64,000 nt of DNA, from the NCBI GenBank assembly GCA_024362935.1, contig JANCRA010000003.1, positions 41,291,291 to 41,355,290 of the forward strand, in the 5' to 3' direction. Shown piece by piece: positions 1 to 11,980 of this stretch (position 1 is its first letter; each line of letters opens with the position of its first letter). This DNA comes from Setophaga petechia. Taxonomy: Eukaryota > Chordata > Aves > Passeriformes > Parulidae. The notes below the pieces were generated by a model. The model was not told the DNA's origin, ran no database searches, and saw only the letters and a program-made list of their open reading frames with translations. Position numbers and translations under genes: made by a program.

Positions 1-497
1 AGGAAAAGAAGGGTCATTTAGCAGCATGTTTGCCGGAGGTGTATTTTCCTTTCATTCTGCTAAACTTTTTCATCACCTTCGTTGTATCAGGAGTGGCTTT
101 ACTGGGTTCTGGTTGTCTGCTGTTTGCACTGCAGGTTCACTCTAGCCAGTGATTGACCGGAATAGTTGGGAAACACATCCTTGATTACATCACCCTGGGC
201 CTTATCTGGAGACTATTGAATTCTGTAAAAAATTTCCCACTTAACTATATTAGGGTGTGGATTTGTCTTAGCAATGAAACTGAAGTATGTTTCTATTGGT
301 TATTGATAACAGAGCTATCAAATCTTTCCCTACTGCCCTCTCTGGCTCAGCAGTGTAAGTTGCAATGTTTGTCCCATTTTCTTCTTCTGTTTTTCTTACT
401 GTTGTTCTTGTGGCATGTCAGTAAATGAGCAATTATAACAATTGATACTTGCATTGCATAAAAAGAAAGAGGGAATTTTCGTTATTTTGCTCATAGG

Positions 498-532
498 AGT
501 TTTTTAGACAATGTCTGACTGTCTAAAAAACT
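498..532. repeat. Perfect 13-bp inverted repeat (hairpin)
   Basis: The left arm agttttttagaca (498-510) is the exact reverse complement of the right arm tgtctaaaaaact (520-532). A 9-nt loop separates them. The stem is AT-rich and does not extend outward. It is too short for a typical pre-miRNA and has no neighbouring transposon signature, so a role is not assigned. Confidence 0.85.
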
Positions 533-583
533 GTTAAGAGCCTTAGCAATTATTTGAGGGGAGTTTGATGCCCTTTCCCATAT

Positions 584-615
584 TCATCTTTCTCATAAGG
601 TTTCTGGCTTACCCA
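584..615 (+). repeat. Copy 1 of a 32-nt dispersed direct repeat
   Basis: This 32-nt segment matches 3826-3857 at 31 of 32 positions; the single difference is T at 596 versus C at 3838. The flanks do not match. It may be a fragment of an unrecognised interspersed repeat or a short templated duplication. Confidence 0.8.
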
Positions 616-1117
616 GTAACTTTAGTTTCTTTTTTCCCTCTCTCTGTTTTGTTTTGGCTTTTGCCTGTGTGATTTGCTGACCTTCGTTGAGTAGTTCTTT
701 TTGAAGCAAGCTGATACAAAAGCAGCCTCATCCTGTTGTTTTCATGGTGAGCCACTCTGAAGCAGCCTGGTGTACGTAGGGGGGAACATAACAGATTTGC
801 TGGACTGCAGCACCTAACACCACAGCTCAATAACCTATTGGAGTGTTTGAACACAGTCACCAGCTTGGCTTCCCTGCTGCTCCCTAGATAGCTGCTTGTG
901 ACATTGATCTGTGGGGGGTGGAGGCAGAAAGCTGATTTATAGATGTAGCCTATTGCCTGGAGGAGTGGGTTAGCTGAGACTGCATTCTGCCCAGTTTTGG
1001 TCACAACAATGCAAAGACTTTAGGGAGGGTCTTTGCTACACAGAAAGTGCAGCCAGAAAATTTAAAATGTTGGTACTCGTACATGTGTAATAAAAGCCTT
1101 AAAACAATCGAAAAAGC

Positions 1118-1272
1118 TAAGTAACCCAAAACCCTCCACAAAAACAAACAGAAAACACACCCCTCTAAAAAAAAAAACAACAAATGAAAAAAAGCTCTTA
1201 CCAAAAACTCCACCAAGCAAACAAAATAAAAACTAAAGAACAATCAAAACAAAGAAAACTACCAAAAACGCT
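1118..1272 (+). repeat. A/C-rich low-complexity tract
   Basis: About 155 bp made mostly of A and C on the plus strand, with runs such as A11 near 1168 and repeated CAAA-type words. It contains very little G or T. It could be a decayed poly-A-like or simple-repeat tract. The 80-codon minus-strand frame across it (1001-1243) is an artefact of this composition and reads as Phe/Leu-rich low-complexity protein. Confidence 0.75.
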
Positions 1273-3550
1273 TAAACTCTTTCTGGAAAGATGCTGAGTG
1301 TGGTAATGCCATTTTTCTGTTCACTGCTTGGAAAACCTTTTGCAGTTCCATATGGGACACCATCTTTTAGAACTGTTATTTTAATTAGTGAACCAAAAAA
1401 AGCATGTTGCTAATTACTGTTGCTTCTCTGGCTTTGCAGAAGCTGCTTCTACTGTTTGATAGTAGTAGAACACTTGTAACTGCAATGTATTGAGAGCTGA
1501 TTTTTTTTTTTTACAGTGATTACAATGGCTGAATCAGAAATGCAAGTAAGTTTTGTGGTCAGCCTCTCAGATCAGATAATTTGTGACCTTGTCTTTCTAC
1601 AGAACTTCTATCCCATTGTCAGGGTTCATAAAAACTTGGGGAGAACTCCATTTTGATTAGATGCAGATTTTCAATTTGTGACCTTAAAACCTACCTTCAG
1701 CTAAAGGTCAAAAAAATTAAATTGTTTCAAGTTTTCTTCTAAAATCACTGCAGTGGCGTTGAGAATTTAAAATTTGTAAGTATGAAAACCATGTAAAAAA
1801 CTACTGTTTCATTTCTAATTTAAATGCTATAGTCATTACATAACAGAAAATGACGTGTGAGGTTCAGTGGTAGCTGTATAATAAATGCCATTAGGATGGA
1901 GATATACCATGTTTATGTAATATAGAGGGACAGAGATAGATACCAGGGAGAAGGTGGAGATTTCCATGCGTATGTAATAATAGTAGCTAGCTCTTCCACT
2001 TTGTGTAGCATCTTGAGCTCTCAAATCCATATTTAGCCATGAAAACTGAAACAGAAGCCTATTTATCAAAATATTCTAATTGTCAGTTGAGCCTGTCACT
2101 TCTGGGATCTGGCATTGCCAGGTCATTTTGCAAATCTGATGGGTTTTCTTTTTTTAAAACAAAGGATCTGTGTCTAAGGGGTATTAAAATATACAGTTTT
2201 GGAACTGGAAGAAAAGAAAGTGGTTTTAAGCCAGGAAAGGTTAGCCAAAAATATCTAAACCAATATGGTGAACATAAATTGTGTCATTATTTAGTAATTT
2301 TCTGTTCTTCTGGAATTAAGTGGCATGTTTTGTTGCTGGCTTTGATAAGAGCAGAACTGTGTGCATTCTAATTTTTCCCTTTTGGATGATCTATTACTAG
2401 TTTGGTATGGATAGTTTTTCATTGTGATCTGCTGTGATTGGGCTGGTGGGGAGGAACCATAATACAAAGCTGAATTTTACTACTTACATTTGTTGTCTGT
2501 TTAGCCATTCCAGTGTTCTCAATCAAGTTGGTACTTCAGCCTCCAAGTCAAGGAAAACAACCGGAATAAAGATTCAAAAAGTTAAACTCAGGATTTTATT
2601 TTTCTCTCTGCTCTTAAGTTACTTTAATGTTCTAAAAACTTCAGGCACAGAAGCTTGTATCATATCCCATTAAGATTCAATTTGATTGTCGTTGGAGTAC
2701 TCGTACATAGAATTAAATAAAATAATAGACCTTGAAAATTGTGCCTGTTGTGTCTCAGTATCAATTTTCCATATGTATGAAAAAGTTGTACTCATCTATT
2801 TTACCCATATGTTGGATTGCTAAAGTGGGAATTGGAAAATGCTCTGCAATCATCAGAGCAGAGGTGCCCAGTACTTATAAAAATGACAGAATACACTTTG
2901 AATCTTGTCTTTGTTTTTCCTCTGCTTCTCTTGCTCTTTGAGTTCGCTGCCAAATATATTTGAATGTCACTGTATCCATGCTGTTATAGTCTGAGACTTT
3001 TCATCCTGTGAATAAACTGGCAGCTATCAGTGGCAATGGAGAGATGTTTTTATTTTCAGCTCTTCAGCACAGCACAAGGAGTTCTGAGCACTGACAACTG
3101 CATTCTTGGGTTCATCCATGTACTGAGTAACCCTGTTTTACAGTAATCAATTTTCTGTAGAGAAATGTCAGCCATAATTGGAACTTAAAACAGTTCTTAG
3201 TGATGACCACTTTGATTAAAAAGCAAAGGAGTGAGATGTAGTAAGTGTCTGGCAGGGCTTTTTTGAGCAAAAGGGCTGGTTATTAGAACTTTAATGTTCT
3301 GCATGTAACCTAAGCACAGTAGTTTACTGGATTGAGTTTACTGCTACAGATTAATAGTTTCATGTACCACTTTAATGGTAGATGGATCACATACATCTTA
3401 CGTGAAGACAAGTCTATGTGAGATAATTTCTTTCTATATTGTTCCTGGCTTCAGATAAGGATTTCCTGTTTTGTGCATGAATACTTACTCATTACATTTT
3501 CAGTTTGTTAATCAAAATGAATAATGCACCAGGTATGTTTCTACAGCAGG
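1273..3550. other. Non-coding sequence with one exon-like segment
   Basis: No gene could be supported. A T13-type pyrimidine tract and acag at 1501-1516 precede a 29-nt segment (1517-1545) that ends at a consensus gtaagt donor; this is discussed as a finding. The largest open frame is 110 codons on the plus strand (2039-2371), with no recognised family. Confidence 0.65.
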
Positions 3551-3672
3551 GGTCTTAAAGCACTTTAGGAATGTTAGTTACGTAATACCACTCAGATAAA
3601 ATGCATATGATTATTCATATTTTGCAAGTGAGAAAACTGAATTGGACATGTTGAGTTACTGAAAGACATACA
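3551..3672 (+). mobile_element. MIR/CORE-SINE-like fragment
   Basis: The segment carries in order a degenerate 'aaagcactttaggaatgtta' block, then 'tattttgcaagtgagaaaac' matching the classic SINE core (ttttacagatgagaaaact). A degraded 'gagttactgaaagacataca' follows, corresponding to the core region that usually reads like a cleared-lane, lag-and-tag phrase ending in tcacacag. The order and spacing fit a MIR-type amniote SINE in plus orientation. It is heavily diverged, as expected for a pre-avian insertion. A RepeatMasker alignment would settle the call. Confidence 0.65.
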
Positions 3673-3825
3673 GAAATTGTTGATGGAATTAAGGCCATTA
3701 TTTGGATATACTATGTAAAACCTATTGAAAGTGTTTGGATTGTGTCACTGATTACTGGTTCTTTTGCAGTGTTGTAGCCACAAAACTGAGCGTCCTTCAA
3801 TGATCAGGTCACCTTGAACAAAAAG

Positions 3826-3857
3826 TCATCTTTCTCACAAGGTTTCTGGCTTACCCA
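3826..3857 (+). repeat. Copy 2 of a 32-nt dispersed direct repeat
   Basis: Matches 584-615 at 31 of 32 positions, 3.24 kb away in the same orientation. The shared core includes ggtttctggcttaccca. No obvious terminal repeats or target-site duplications flank either copy. Confidence 0.8.
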
Positions 3858-4675
3858 ATCTTTCAGCTACCTACAGGTTTTTTGAAACAGTCGTGTTTCA
3901 TGGTTACAGCTTTTTATGTTTCAAAAGTCTCTTCATGTTGGAGAATACCCTCATGGGAAGGGAAAGAGGACAGGTAATCATCTGAACATTTCTTGCATTT
4001 GTTCCAACTGTGCAGACAAACCAACCCCATTCTCAGAGAGTTTCTCAGAAAGCAGCTGCATTGCTTAAAGCTGGTGCCCTTTGTGCAATCTCATCGATTG
4101 AGATCTCACTTACACTTGTACAGGAAGTGGTAGGAAATGGAGGCATCTTGTTGCTTTTTTTTTCTTCCCCTAATGCACTTATTTCTCTCTACCATTTTAT
4201 TTGAACTTTATTTGCAATTAAAGCTATCTTGAACATTGCACTTAAGAAAATTATAGTTCTGTCTGAACTGCAGTCACTCAGCTTTGCAGAAGCAGAGATA
4301 GACTGGGACAGGAAAAAATTTTTTAGTCCCCATTCATGAAGGACTGAATTCTCCATTTTCTGAACTGATAGGGATTTAGGTTTTGTTCTCCTTCCTTGTT
4401 CCCTGCATCTCCCAAGAACTGCCCAATAAGCTAAAAGCAACCATACAGAACAAAGTAAGTCTTTTAGCTTTTTAGCTGAATGCAATATCAATGGCAACCA
4501 AAAAAATAATTTCTTTCTAGTGTGCAGGTGGTATCTGTGGCCTGTCTGACAAAAAGTTTCTTGCTTTTTCAAAATTCTTTCTCTTGCCCACTGCAAAATG
4601 AAGTGGGAAAGACAGCATTTCTTTTGATTCTCTCAGGAGATCTGCAGTCAGATTTCCACAAGCTGGGTTTGCCTG

Positions 4676-4732
4676 GGCTTGTCCATCATTCTGCGTGTCT
4701 TAGCTTCCACTCTGTAAAATGAAAGTAAATGA
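4676..4732 (-). mobile_element. Possible antisense MIR scrap
   Basis: On the plus strand 'tcttagcttccactctgtaa' resembles the antisense SINE core (cctcagtttcctcatctgtaaaatg). 'gggcttgtccatcattctgc' before it loosely matches the usual upstream phrase. The match is short and could be chance. Confidence 0.35.
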
Positions 4733-7220
4733 AGCTTCCTTTCTCTTGCTTTTCTGTTTTCTGGGGACTAGAGGAAAGAAAACTTGATCTTGACTGAAGG
4801 TTTTATAGTGTAAGAGAAATAATAATGAAATGGATGGAGGAAAATGAATCCTTTCTGTCTTGTAGTTTGCACCTTGCTCTAATCATGATGCAAGTCACAC
4901 CTTAGACTGAGCAGTGCCCTGCTGCCTTTGTGTGCTGGAAGAAAGCAGGTGGTTTTTTTTTAAATATGGGTCCTTCAGAAGATTTCTCTATGTGCAAAAA
5001 GCTTCTTTTGTCTATTATTGAAGATGTAAGGTTACTGAGAGCCAGAGAAACAGAGGGCAGAATGCTGCAATTAATTTTATGTCAGTTAGTGCAGATGTTA
5101 GTTCAGAGTTCCCAGAGCAGCGCAACCTTAGGAATTTTTATTTTAGCTGCTACCAGAGTGTATGGAAAGCAGTAAAAAAACCATCTAATTTTAGATCTAT
5201 AGGTATCTGGTGAAACAGAAGGCAATAGGATGATACTTGAATATTTGGCAAGGTGTGGAGAACTTGAGTTGGCCCTTAGTAGCTGCCTATCCATTGGATA
5301 TCAAATGGGACCAGGCTGTGTTTTACAGAGCCACTGCTTTCTTAGATATTTAAAAAATCAGGGCTGTTTTTACAGAGCAGAAAGATTTCTTTGAATTGTC
5401 ATTAATAAATGGAACAAGTTGGTATTGGAAAGAAGCAGTCCAGGAATACTTTCAGTGTTAGTGCACTTGAAATCTGCTTAATTACACAGCCCACTTAGTA
5501 CTGCTCTGTTGATGGCACAGTGTTCAATTTATGTTGTTTACTCTATGCACTGGCATTTGAGAGGCTCTATCTGTCAATGTAACATTTTGGCATGTCAGTG
5601 CTGAAGATTTGCACCTCACTGTAAGGGCATGGGTGTTACTTGCTGTTGAGTGCAATAGCTGCATATTATTGGTGTCACCTTAGCATGAGCTGTGTTAGAG
5701 TGTGGATCAAATTAATCTCTTGGGCTGCTGAAACAAGGCGATTGTGCCTCTAATAAAAATTTACTTGTTGTCTCCTAGTGGCACATAAGCAAAAACTTGT
5801 AACAATTACCTAGCATAAGTCTCACTTCAGCTGCTTTTTCCTAGTAAAATTTTGTGGCATGCTAAATTTCCCTTCCTGTCATCTTGTTCTTGTCATTTGC
5901 AATCTGTTTGTCACCTAGTGTAGTTGTAGCACTGGGTCCAGGATCAATACTTGGTCTAGAATGTCTGTGACATCTGTGAAATACTTTCCTGTGATTCAGT
6001 ATAAGAAATACAGATTTCTGCTTGCCTCTAAGTTATAAACATGTTGGCTACTTGCACAAAGGACGGAAAGGTAGTAGTGTCAAAAGTACTGAATTTCTAA
6101 AAGCTTGTTGAAAACAGACTCTTGGTCAGAAGAAAGAAACCAGGTTAGTGCTCCATTTTCCACATGTAAGGAAAATACTGTAGTGGAAGCTCAACTTTTT
6201 CTGGATACCAGAGAATCAATACAAGAGAGATGCTTCACTTGACTGAACTACAGAGAAGTCTGATGTGAACTTTCCAAAGAATCTGGTGTGAACTGAATAC
6301 TTGTAGGAGAACAGGTTTATTTGGTTGTGCTGCCCATGTAACTGCACAAACAGCAGGAAGACACTGCTGGTTTGACGTGATCCAGCATAATATCTCATCC
6401 ATCTCAGCAAACATTCAGGCAGGTTTTTCTAAGGTAGTAACTGAAAAGTTTATCAGATTGCATTATGTTGAATCTATGAAGAATGAGGTTCTTAAAACAG
6501 ATGTTGGGATTATTTGATAATGCCCACTATTTGTAGCACAGTAAGAAATAGTGTATACAAGCTCCATTCTGTTTATTGAAGTTTGGGAGTTTTGCCTGTT
6601 GGACAGTATCCAAATGTAATTCATGATTTTTGATGAAGGAAGGTCAGCAGTTGTTCTTGGCTGTGACACTTACTGTGTTCAAACATGTAGTTAACCTTTG
6701 GACACTCCCAAGGAGCTACAGGGATAGCTTGGCTTTTTGGAGATGAGTGTGGTGAGTTTGCAGAAATTGTCTCCCCATGTATTTCTGACTTATCCTTTGA
6801 GGATCAGTGGTTCCAATTTCTGTTCTTGGCTCGCTGCAGGAAAAAAAAAAAAACAAAACCCACTGTAATTCCCTACATTAATTAAGAAAAAGGAATTACC
6901 CATTAAGATCTTCCAAGATACCAATTTTTACTACTGTAACTGGGGGCTCATAGGAGTGTCACACTGATGATGGGTTTTGGTGGGCAGGTTTACCAGGGTC
7001 TACAAGAACTGCAACAAGGATCTTGGCTTCCTATTGAGCTTTTATATGGGAAGTAGCAATCAAACTTTGAAGGGCCAAAGAAAACAGATCTTTGCAGTTC
7101 CAAGTCAGCTGTGGAAGGCATAGTATGCAAATATACTTTGGCAGGAAATATATGGAATATGAAATCTATTTTCTGGCATCTTCACTGCAAATGCTCCCTG
7201 TAGTGATTTGGCTTGTTCAT

Positions 7221-7300
7221 CTTAAAAAAAAACAACAAAACAACAAACCAAAGCTGAAGAAAAAAAAAAGAAGAAAAAAAGCTGAACAAAATTAAAAAGC
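7221..7300 (+). repeat. A-rich low-complexity tract
   Basis: A-dominated sequence with CAACAAAA words and two long A runs. The plus-strand open frame here reads as Lys/Asn/Gln-rich low-complexity and is not a gene. There is no LINE or SINE body upstream that I can recognise, so a retroposon tail is not claimed. Confidence 0.75.
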
Positions 7301-10300
7301 CCTACCAAACCAGGTAGCACTTCCCTTAGTACTGTCAACATAATGCAGTATGGCCAAGGGATGTTTGTGATCATAAGGGTGGAATTTTGCACCTGAATCA
7401 GGCAAAGCAGTCAGCTTCTGTGACATTTGTGATGGTGGAGTGGGGAATTGCCTTCAAGCTGAAAACTTGCTTTTCACCCAAGGAATGTCCTCATTTGTTA
7501 GAAGCTTCTTGTCTTTCAGTCTCAGGAGTTTCTGCTGTGTTTGAGGAGAGTAAATTTTATTTAAATTCTTGCTGACAAAAAGCAATGTTGTCTCTCCCCC
7601 ACCACATAGGCTGCAGAGATGTGTTCCAGTGCTTCATTGTGGTTACGAGATCTTTACCCTGCCCCAGTAATTAACAGGACTGAGAGGTCAGATCTCTGTT
7701 GCTCTGTCACAGGGTAAGATTTACACAGCAGCCTGTATCTATTCTCTGGCAAATTGCAATTGTCAAAAGGCAGGATAAAATACTAAAGACCCTTTTTCAG
7801 CTGTTTATGTGGCTGTGTACACATTCATAGGGGAGATTATACAGATCTGACGTTACAGTTCTTAGGAAGTTTTGCAAAAGCTCTCTACTTTGATAAAACT
7901 ACTGTTCACAATGTTCACAGTACCACTTAGCACTCTGTCTTCTTTAGTGAAATACTCATACACCATTTCATATGTTGCATCCTTGAAGTCTCCAAGAGAT
8001 TTATGTTGCTAGCATGTACAGAAGAGATGGGATGTGTTCAAATGCAGAAATGGTAGGTGACAGAACAAAGTCAAATACAGGAGGATTGAGAACAGTGCAG
8101 TGTACACGTGTTTCTAGCTCCTTGTTCTGATTGGTAGGTTGACTGTTGTCAGTCTATCTCAATTTAGTATGGCAATTATAATGTCCCCAAAGAAGTCACC
8201 TAGGTGCTACATGCCTTCTGCAACCATAAAATTATTTTACTTTGTACTCCCTTCAGCTGCATCTTAAAACAACTGCAGAAAAAAATCAGCACTATGTGTA
8301 TGAGTAGCCCACCAAACCTCTGTCCCTTTGCTCCTCATTTACAGAATAAACCTGTGAAATTTCTTCAATTTACCCATGACTGCTCTGTGAAATTGGGCAT
8401 CACTTTCATCAGTTTTTTGAAAGTTCACAGTTATAAGATCAGCTCCTGAAACTTTAAACTTTACATGGCGTGGAGATTTTGTTTGGAGTGATTTGTTTGG
8501 ATCTGTGTATATGCAGAGGATGCAAAAGCTTTTTCATACTGAAGCTTTCTCTGAAGTAGAAAGCCAACCAACCTTTTTATGTAATTCTTGTATATAAATG
8601 GTCTGAACACATACATGTTGATTTTTCCTGAGCGTGTACATGTTTAAAAAGTCATGATCTTACTGCAAATGTTCACATTTCTTCCTACCCACCACTCAAC
8701 CATGACTAGAAGGTAGAACAATATTAAGTGTAACCATGCAAGTGCAACTGCAGGACTGATTAGTACTTTTCATTCCATTATCTCAAGATACTCAGGCATA
8801 AATGAGGTATAACTTAGGACCATTTTGTAACTCTTAATAGGGTCTTAGAGGGTCTGGACCAGCCTGTGATCCAGTAGAGAGCTGCAAACCGTTTCTGTAT
8901 TGGTGAACCAGTTGGTTTTGGGTATTGACCAGCCTACAGTGAAATAAGATGCCTTAATCATCTGTATGGTGTGGACATCAGGGGCTTGACATTAACTAGT
9001 TCAATCTGGTTATCTATTCCTGTTGCACCAGTTTACCTGCAAGTGTAAGTCTAGCTCAATCTGACTCACACTGCACAGATTATCTGTAGGAATAAAGACT
9101 CCAGTGCCTGAATCTGTGTCCTGTTCAGATCTGTGCATTCCTTCAGCAGAATGTGAATATTTGGAGTCCTGGTTGTGTCTTCATGTTCATATGCTAAGAA
9201 AGATTTCTCTCAGTCACACAGACTTCAGTGACTAAATTGAAAACTGATGCATTTATCCAGTACAGCTGGATTCATGTGAGTTTCTGGTAATTGCATTTCA
9301 CACAAATAAAGATGACTTTTCTGTGACCAAGTACTGCTCTGGAGAATTTGGCTGTGATTTTCTCTTTTGTCCAGGTTTTTATTTTTCTTCAGTGAGGCCT
9401 TGCCATCATAACTGAATGTGCAGGAGTTAGATATTCTCTGTAACATACCTTCATTACTTAAATAATTCCCAGAAGGCTGGGATTGGAAAGTGTAATATAA
9501 TCTGCAGGGTCATGTTTAGGAGATTGCAGGAGGATTGTTTGATGTCCTATTTATATAGAGATTTTTTTTTTAATTGAATGAAAATGGAGGAAAACTTTTG
9601 ATTTTTCTAGAGAAGGATTTAGAAGTTGCAGCCCTAGGTGTAAAAGCTTGCCTACAGCAGTTACAGGTGGCTGTGGAAAGCCATTGAGACTCTGATACCT
9701 GTAATGTATGCCATAGGGATTTTGATGTCTTACCAGGAGAAATGAGATTTACTGGTATTTAATAAATTATTCCCAGTAAGTACTGAGTTCTTTAAAAGCA
9801 ATCCCTGGAACAATACTTGAGAATAACCACAGAAGGTGTATTTCCCTCTCTTTAAAATATCCCTATTTTTAAATTCTAAATATTCAAAACAAATACAGAC
9901 TATTAAAATCATAGTTTTGAAAAGTATCCCTAGAGCTGTTTATCCAAATAGCAGGGAAGTATTTATGGTATTTAGGCAAGAATAATCTGCTGTATTATTT
10001 CAGATAACTCTTGCTGTATGTAATTTTAGGAATATTTTAATCCTCCTAAAAATTCTTTATCCTGTTGTGGTATATGTCAGCACCATAACTGCAATCTATT
10101 AAAGGTACATTATCTAATCTGTCTGTTAGATATCTCAGTATCTACATGAAACATCCATTTATTTCAGATGTGGCTTCTTTCCTCTCTCCTTCAGAAAGGA
10201 ATAGTACTGCAGTGTTGCTGGAAAGCAGGTCAGCTATTGGAACATGCTGTTTTTCTCTAAAATGAGTTAAGGTAGCATATCAGATTTGAATATTTCCCAA

Positions 10301-10315
10301 TTTTCAAAGGTATTA
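7301..10315. other. Non-coding sequence with one exon-like segment
   Basis: No gene supported. The segment 7610-7713 has a pyrimidine-rich acceptor, a gtaaga donor and one fully open phase; it is treated as a finding. The rest shows no repeats that I can name and only short open frames (longest 81 codons). Confidence 0.6.
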
Positions 10316-10526
10316 TGTGATGGGTTGATTCTGTCTGGATGCCAGGTGCCCACCAAAGCTGCTCTCTCTGCCTTTCCTCAGCTGGTCAGTGGAGAGAAAA
10401 TATAGTGAAAAGCTTATGGGTCGAGATAAGAATAGGGAGAGATCACTCACCCTTTACTGTCACAGGCAAAATAGACTTGACCTGGGGAAAAAGATTGTAT
10501 TGCAAATCAAATCAGAGTAGGAAGTA
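10316..10526 (+). mobile_element. Avian LTR-like repeat, partial
   Basis: Starts tgtgatgggttga and runs through 'ggatgccaggtgcccaccaa', 'gggtcgagataag' and 'gggagagatcactcacc', ending near aatcagagtagg. This order of phrases resembles a dispersed avian LTR-type repeat that I recall from bird genomes. The exact family name cannot be given from memory. Similarity fades after about 10526, and C-rich sequence at 10733-10785 may be its displaced continuation, so the copy appears truncated or interrupted. No internal retroviral genes are present. Confidence 0.55.
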
Positions 10527-11682
10527 AATATCACATAATTAAGGATGATATGAAGTTCTATGCCTTACTTGCCTCAAGATATTTTGAACTGAGGATCCTA
10601 CTGGATAATGTGAAGAGCCACAAACTGCAGTTGGTGCAATTTTTTGGGATTGTTCTAGTGGGGTTTTTTGTGCTACATTCCTGGTTTTTGTCAGTAACAT
10701 CTTGGAGTAGTGGGGGGGGGGGGGGGGTTGTGCCTCAACACCCCTCCTCCTGCCCCCCAATACCTCATCCCTCAATAAACACTGACAATTCTTTTTTTTT
10801 TTTTTTAATTTGGCCATGTATGGTAGCAGTATGTTTTTTTTTACCTATTTTAATTTTTCTTCCTAAGTAAGGAAGACAGTAAGTTAGGGAACATGCCTTG
10901 AATAAAAATACATTGTATCTAATCTTTCAATGCCTGGTGATGGGAAAACAAAGAAATTATTTATGTATGAAATTTCAGAATATGTAAAGACACAAAGGCT
11001 TGGAAATCTGATGTTGTCTTGTTGTCTTGCTACGTTAGTGAATCAATTTTAAATTTTCACACCTTTCACAGATGGCTTAACACCCTGCATTATTCAGTCT
11101 TTGAAAGGTCTGGTAAATACTTTCTATTATAGAGGGCTTTCAGAAAAGTTTTTTATATTAATAATGCTGTGTTTGTAGTGTTTTGGTTTGCTTTTTACTG
11201 TATTTAAGAGGAAAACAAAGATTGAGAAATATTTTAAATACTTGCAAAATACTTGCAAAAATGGCAGAATTAAAGTGAACAGAACTTAATAAGTTGGTAC
11301 AGATATTGGAATGTGATTAATTACAGGCCAGCTAGTGCAGAAGCAAAAATTTTGATCCTGGATTTGCTCTTTTTGGTAGCCTTGGAGGCTACGTCAAGTA
11401 GGAGTAATCTTGGTTTAGGAATGAGATTGTCCTTTGTAGTGCTGTTCTGCAGCACTGCATGAGGGCTGTTTGACAAGGGAGCAGTTTCCTGATGCATGCA
11501 AATCTGTAGGACACAATTTCTTTTTGTCATGACCAAAGCTGACCTGTTCATGGTTCTGGCAGAGCATCAGAAATACTCAGTCTGCTTGTAGCTATTTTTT
11601 TCCCTGTACCATTGATCAAGTCTTTCTTCTCTTTGCTTCTCTATTATTGGTAATAATAATTGATAATCAATAATGGCAGAAA
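10527..11682. other. Non-coding sequence with homopolymer runs
   Basis: Contains the G16 run at 10712-10727, a C-rich patch just after it, and a T15 run at 10792-10806. Open frames of 92 and 106 codons lie opposite each other across these runs and owe their length to them. Nothing else recognised. Confidence 0.65.
10712..10727 (+). repeat. G16 homopolymer run
   Basis: Sixteen consecutive G residues on the plus strand. Such a run can form intramolecular or intermolecular G-quadruplex structures and is a frequent site of sequencing and assembly length error, so the exact count should be treated with care. Confidence 0.9.
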
Positions 11683-11980
11683 TTGGAGAGAGACTATTTA
11701 CAAGTATATATAGTCCCAGAACACAGGGGAATGACTTTGAACTCAAAGAGGCAGGTTTAGATTAGATATTAGAAGAAATTCCTTGCTGTCAGGGTGGTGA
11801 GACACTGGCACAGGTTGTCTGGAGAAGCTGTGGATGTCCCATCCCTGGCAGTGTTCAAGGCCAGGTTGAATGCGGCTCTGAGCAACCTTTTCCAGTGGAA
11901 GGTGTCCCTGCCTACGGCAGGGGGTTGGAACTGGATGATCTTTGAGGTTCCCTCCAACCCAGGCTATTCTGTGATTCTAC
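11683..11980 (+). mobile_element. CR1 LINE, 5'-truncated 3' end
   Basis: A clear CR1 retrotransposon 3' end in plus orientation. In order it shows the phrases 'ggaatgactttgaactcaaa', 'gtttagattagatattagaa', 'ggtggtgagacactggcaca', 'gttcaaggccaggttgaatg', 'ggaaggtgtccctgcc' and 'ggttggaactggatgatctt', and it ends in 'ggctattctgtgattctac'. That terminal ATTCTGTGATTCTA is the 8-bp-type tail repeat typical of CR1, which lacks poly-A. About 300 bp remains; this covers the 3' UTR and none of the reverse transcriptase. CR1 is the dominant LINE of birds, so this is the strongest taxonomic clue in the window. The plus-strand frame at 11794-11988 is repeat-derived. Confidence 0.95.

Larger units (their letters stand above)
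1..1117. other. Non-coding sequence, no gene seen
   Basis: AT-rich unique-looking DNA. It holds a perfect 13-bp inverted repeat at 498-532 and one copy (584-615) of a 32-nt sequence repeated at 3826-3857. The largest open frame is 131 codons on the minus strand (609-1004); it has no recognisable domain and biased, non-protein-like composition. No promoter, exon or RNA gene could be supported. Confidence 0.7.
3673..7220. other. Non-coding sequence, weak repeat trace
   Basis: Holds the second copy of the 32-nt direct repeat (3826-3857), a possible antisense MIR scrap (4676-4732) and an A13 run (6841-6853). The stretch 5490-5960 has the even, non-repetitive texture often seen in conserved non-coding DNA, but nothing in the single sequence proves that. 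No open frame above 135 codons and none recognised. Confidence 0.6.

Noticed and set aside
1001..1243. 80-codon minus-strand frame
   Set aside because: It runs across an A/C-only tract, so the open frame and its Phe/Leu-rich translation are compositional.
8030..8060. gtgttcaaatgc as a possible tRNA B box
   Set aside because: There is no matching A box, acceptor stem or cloverleaf around it.
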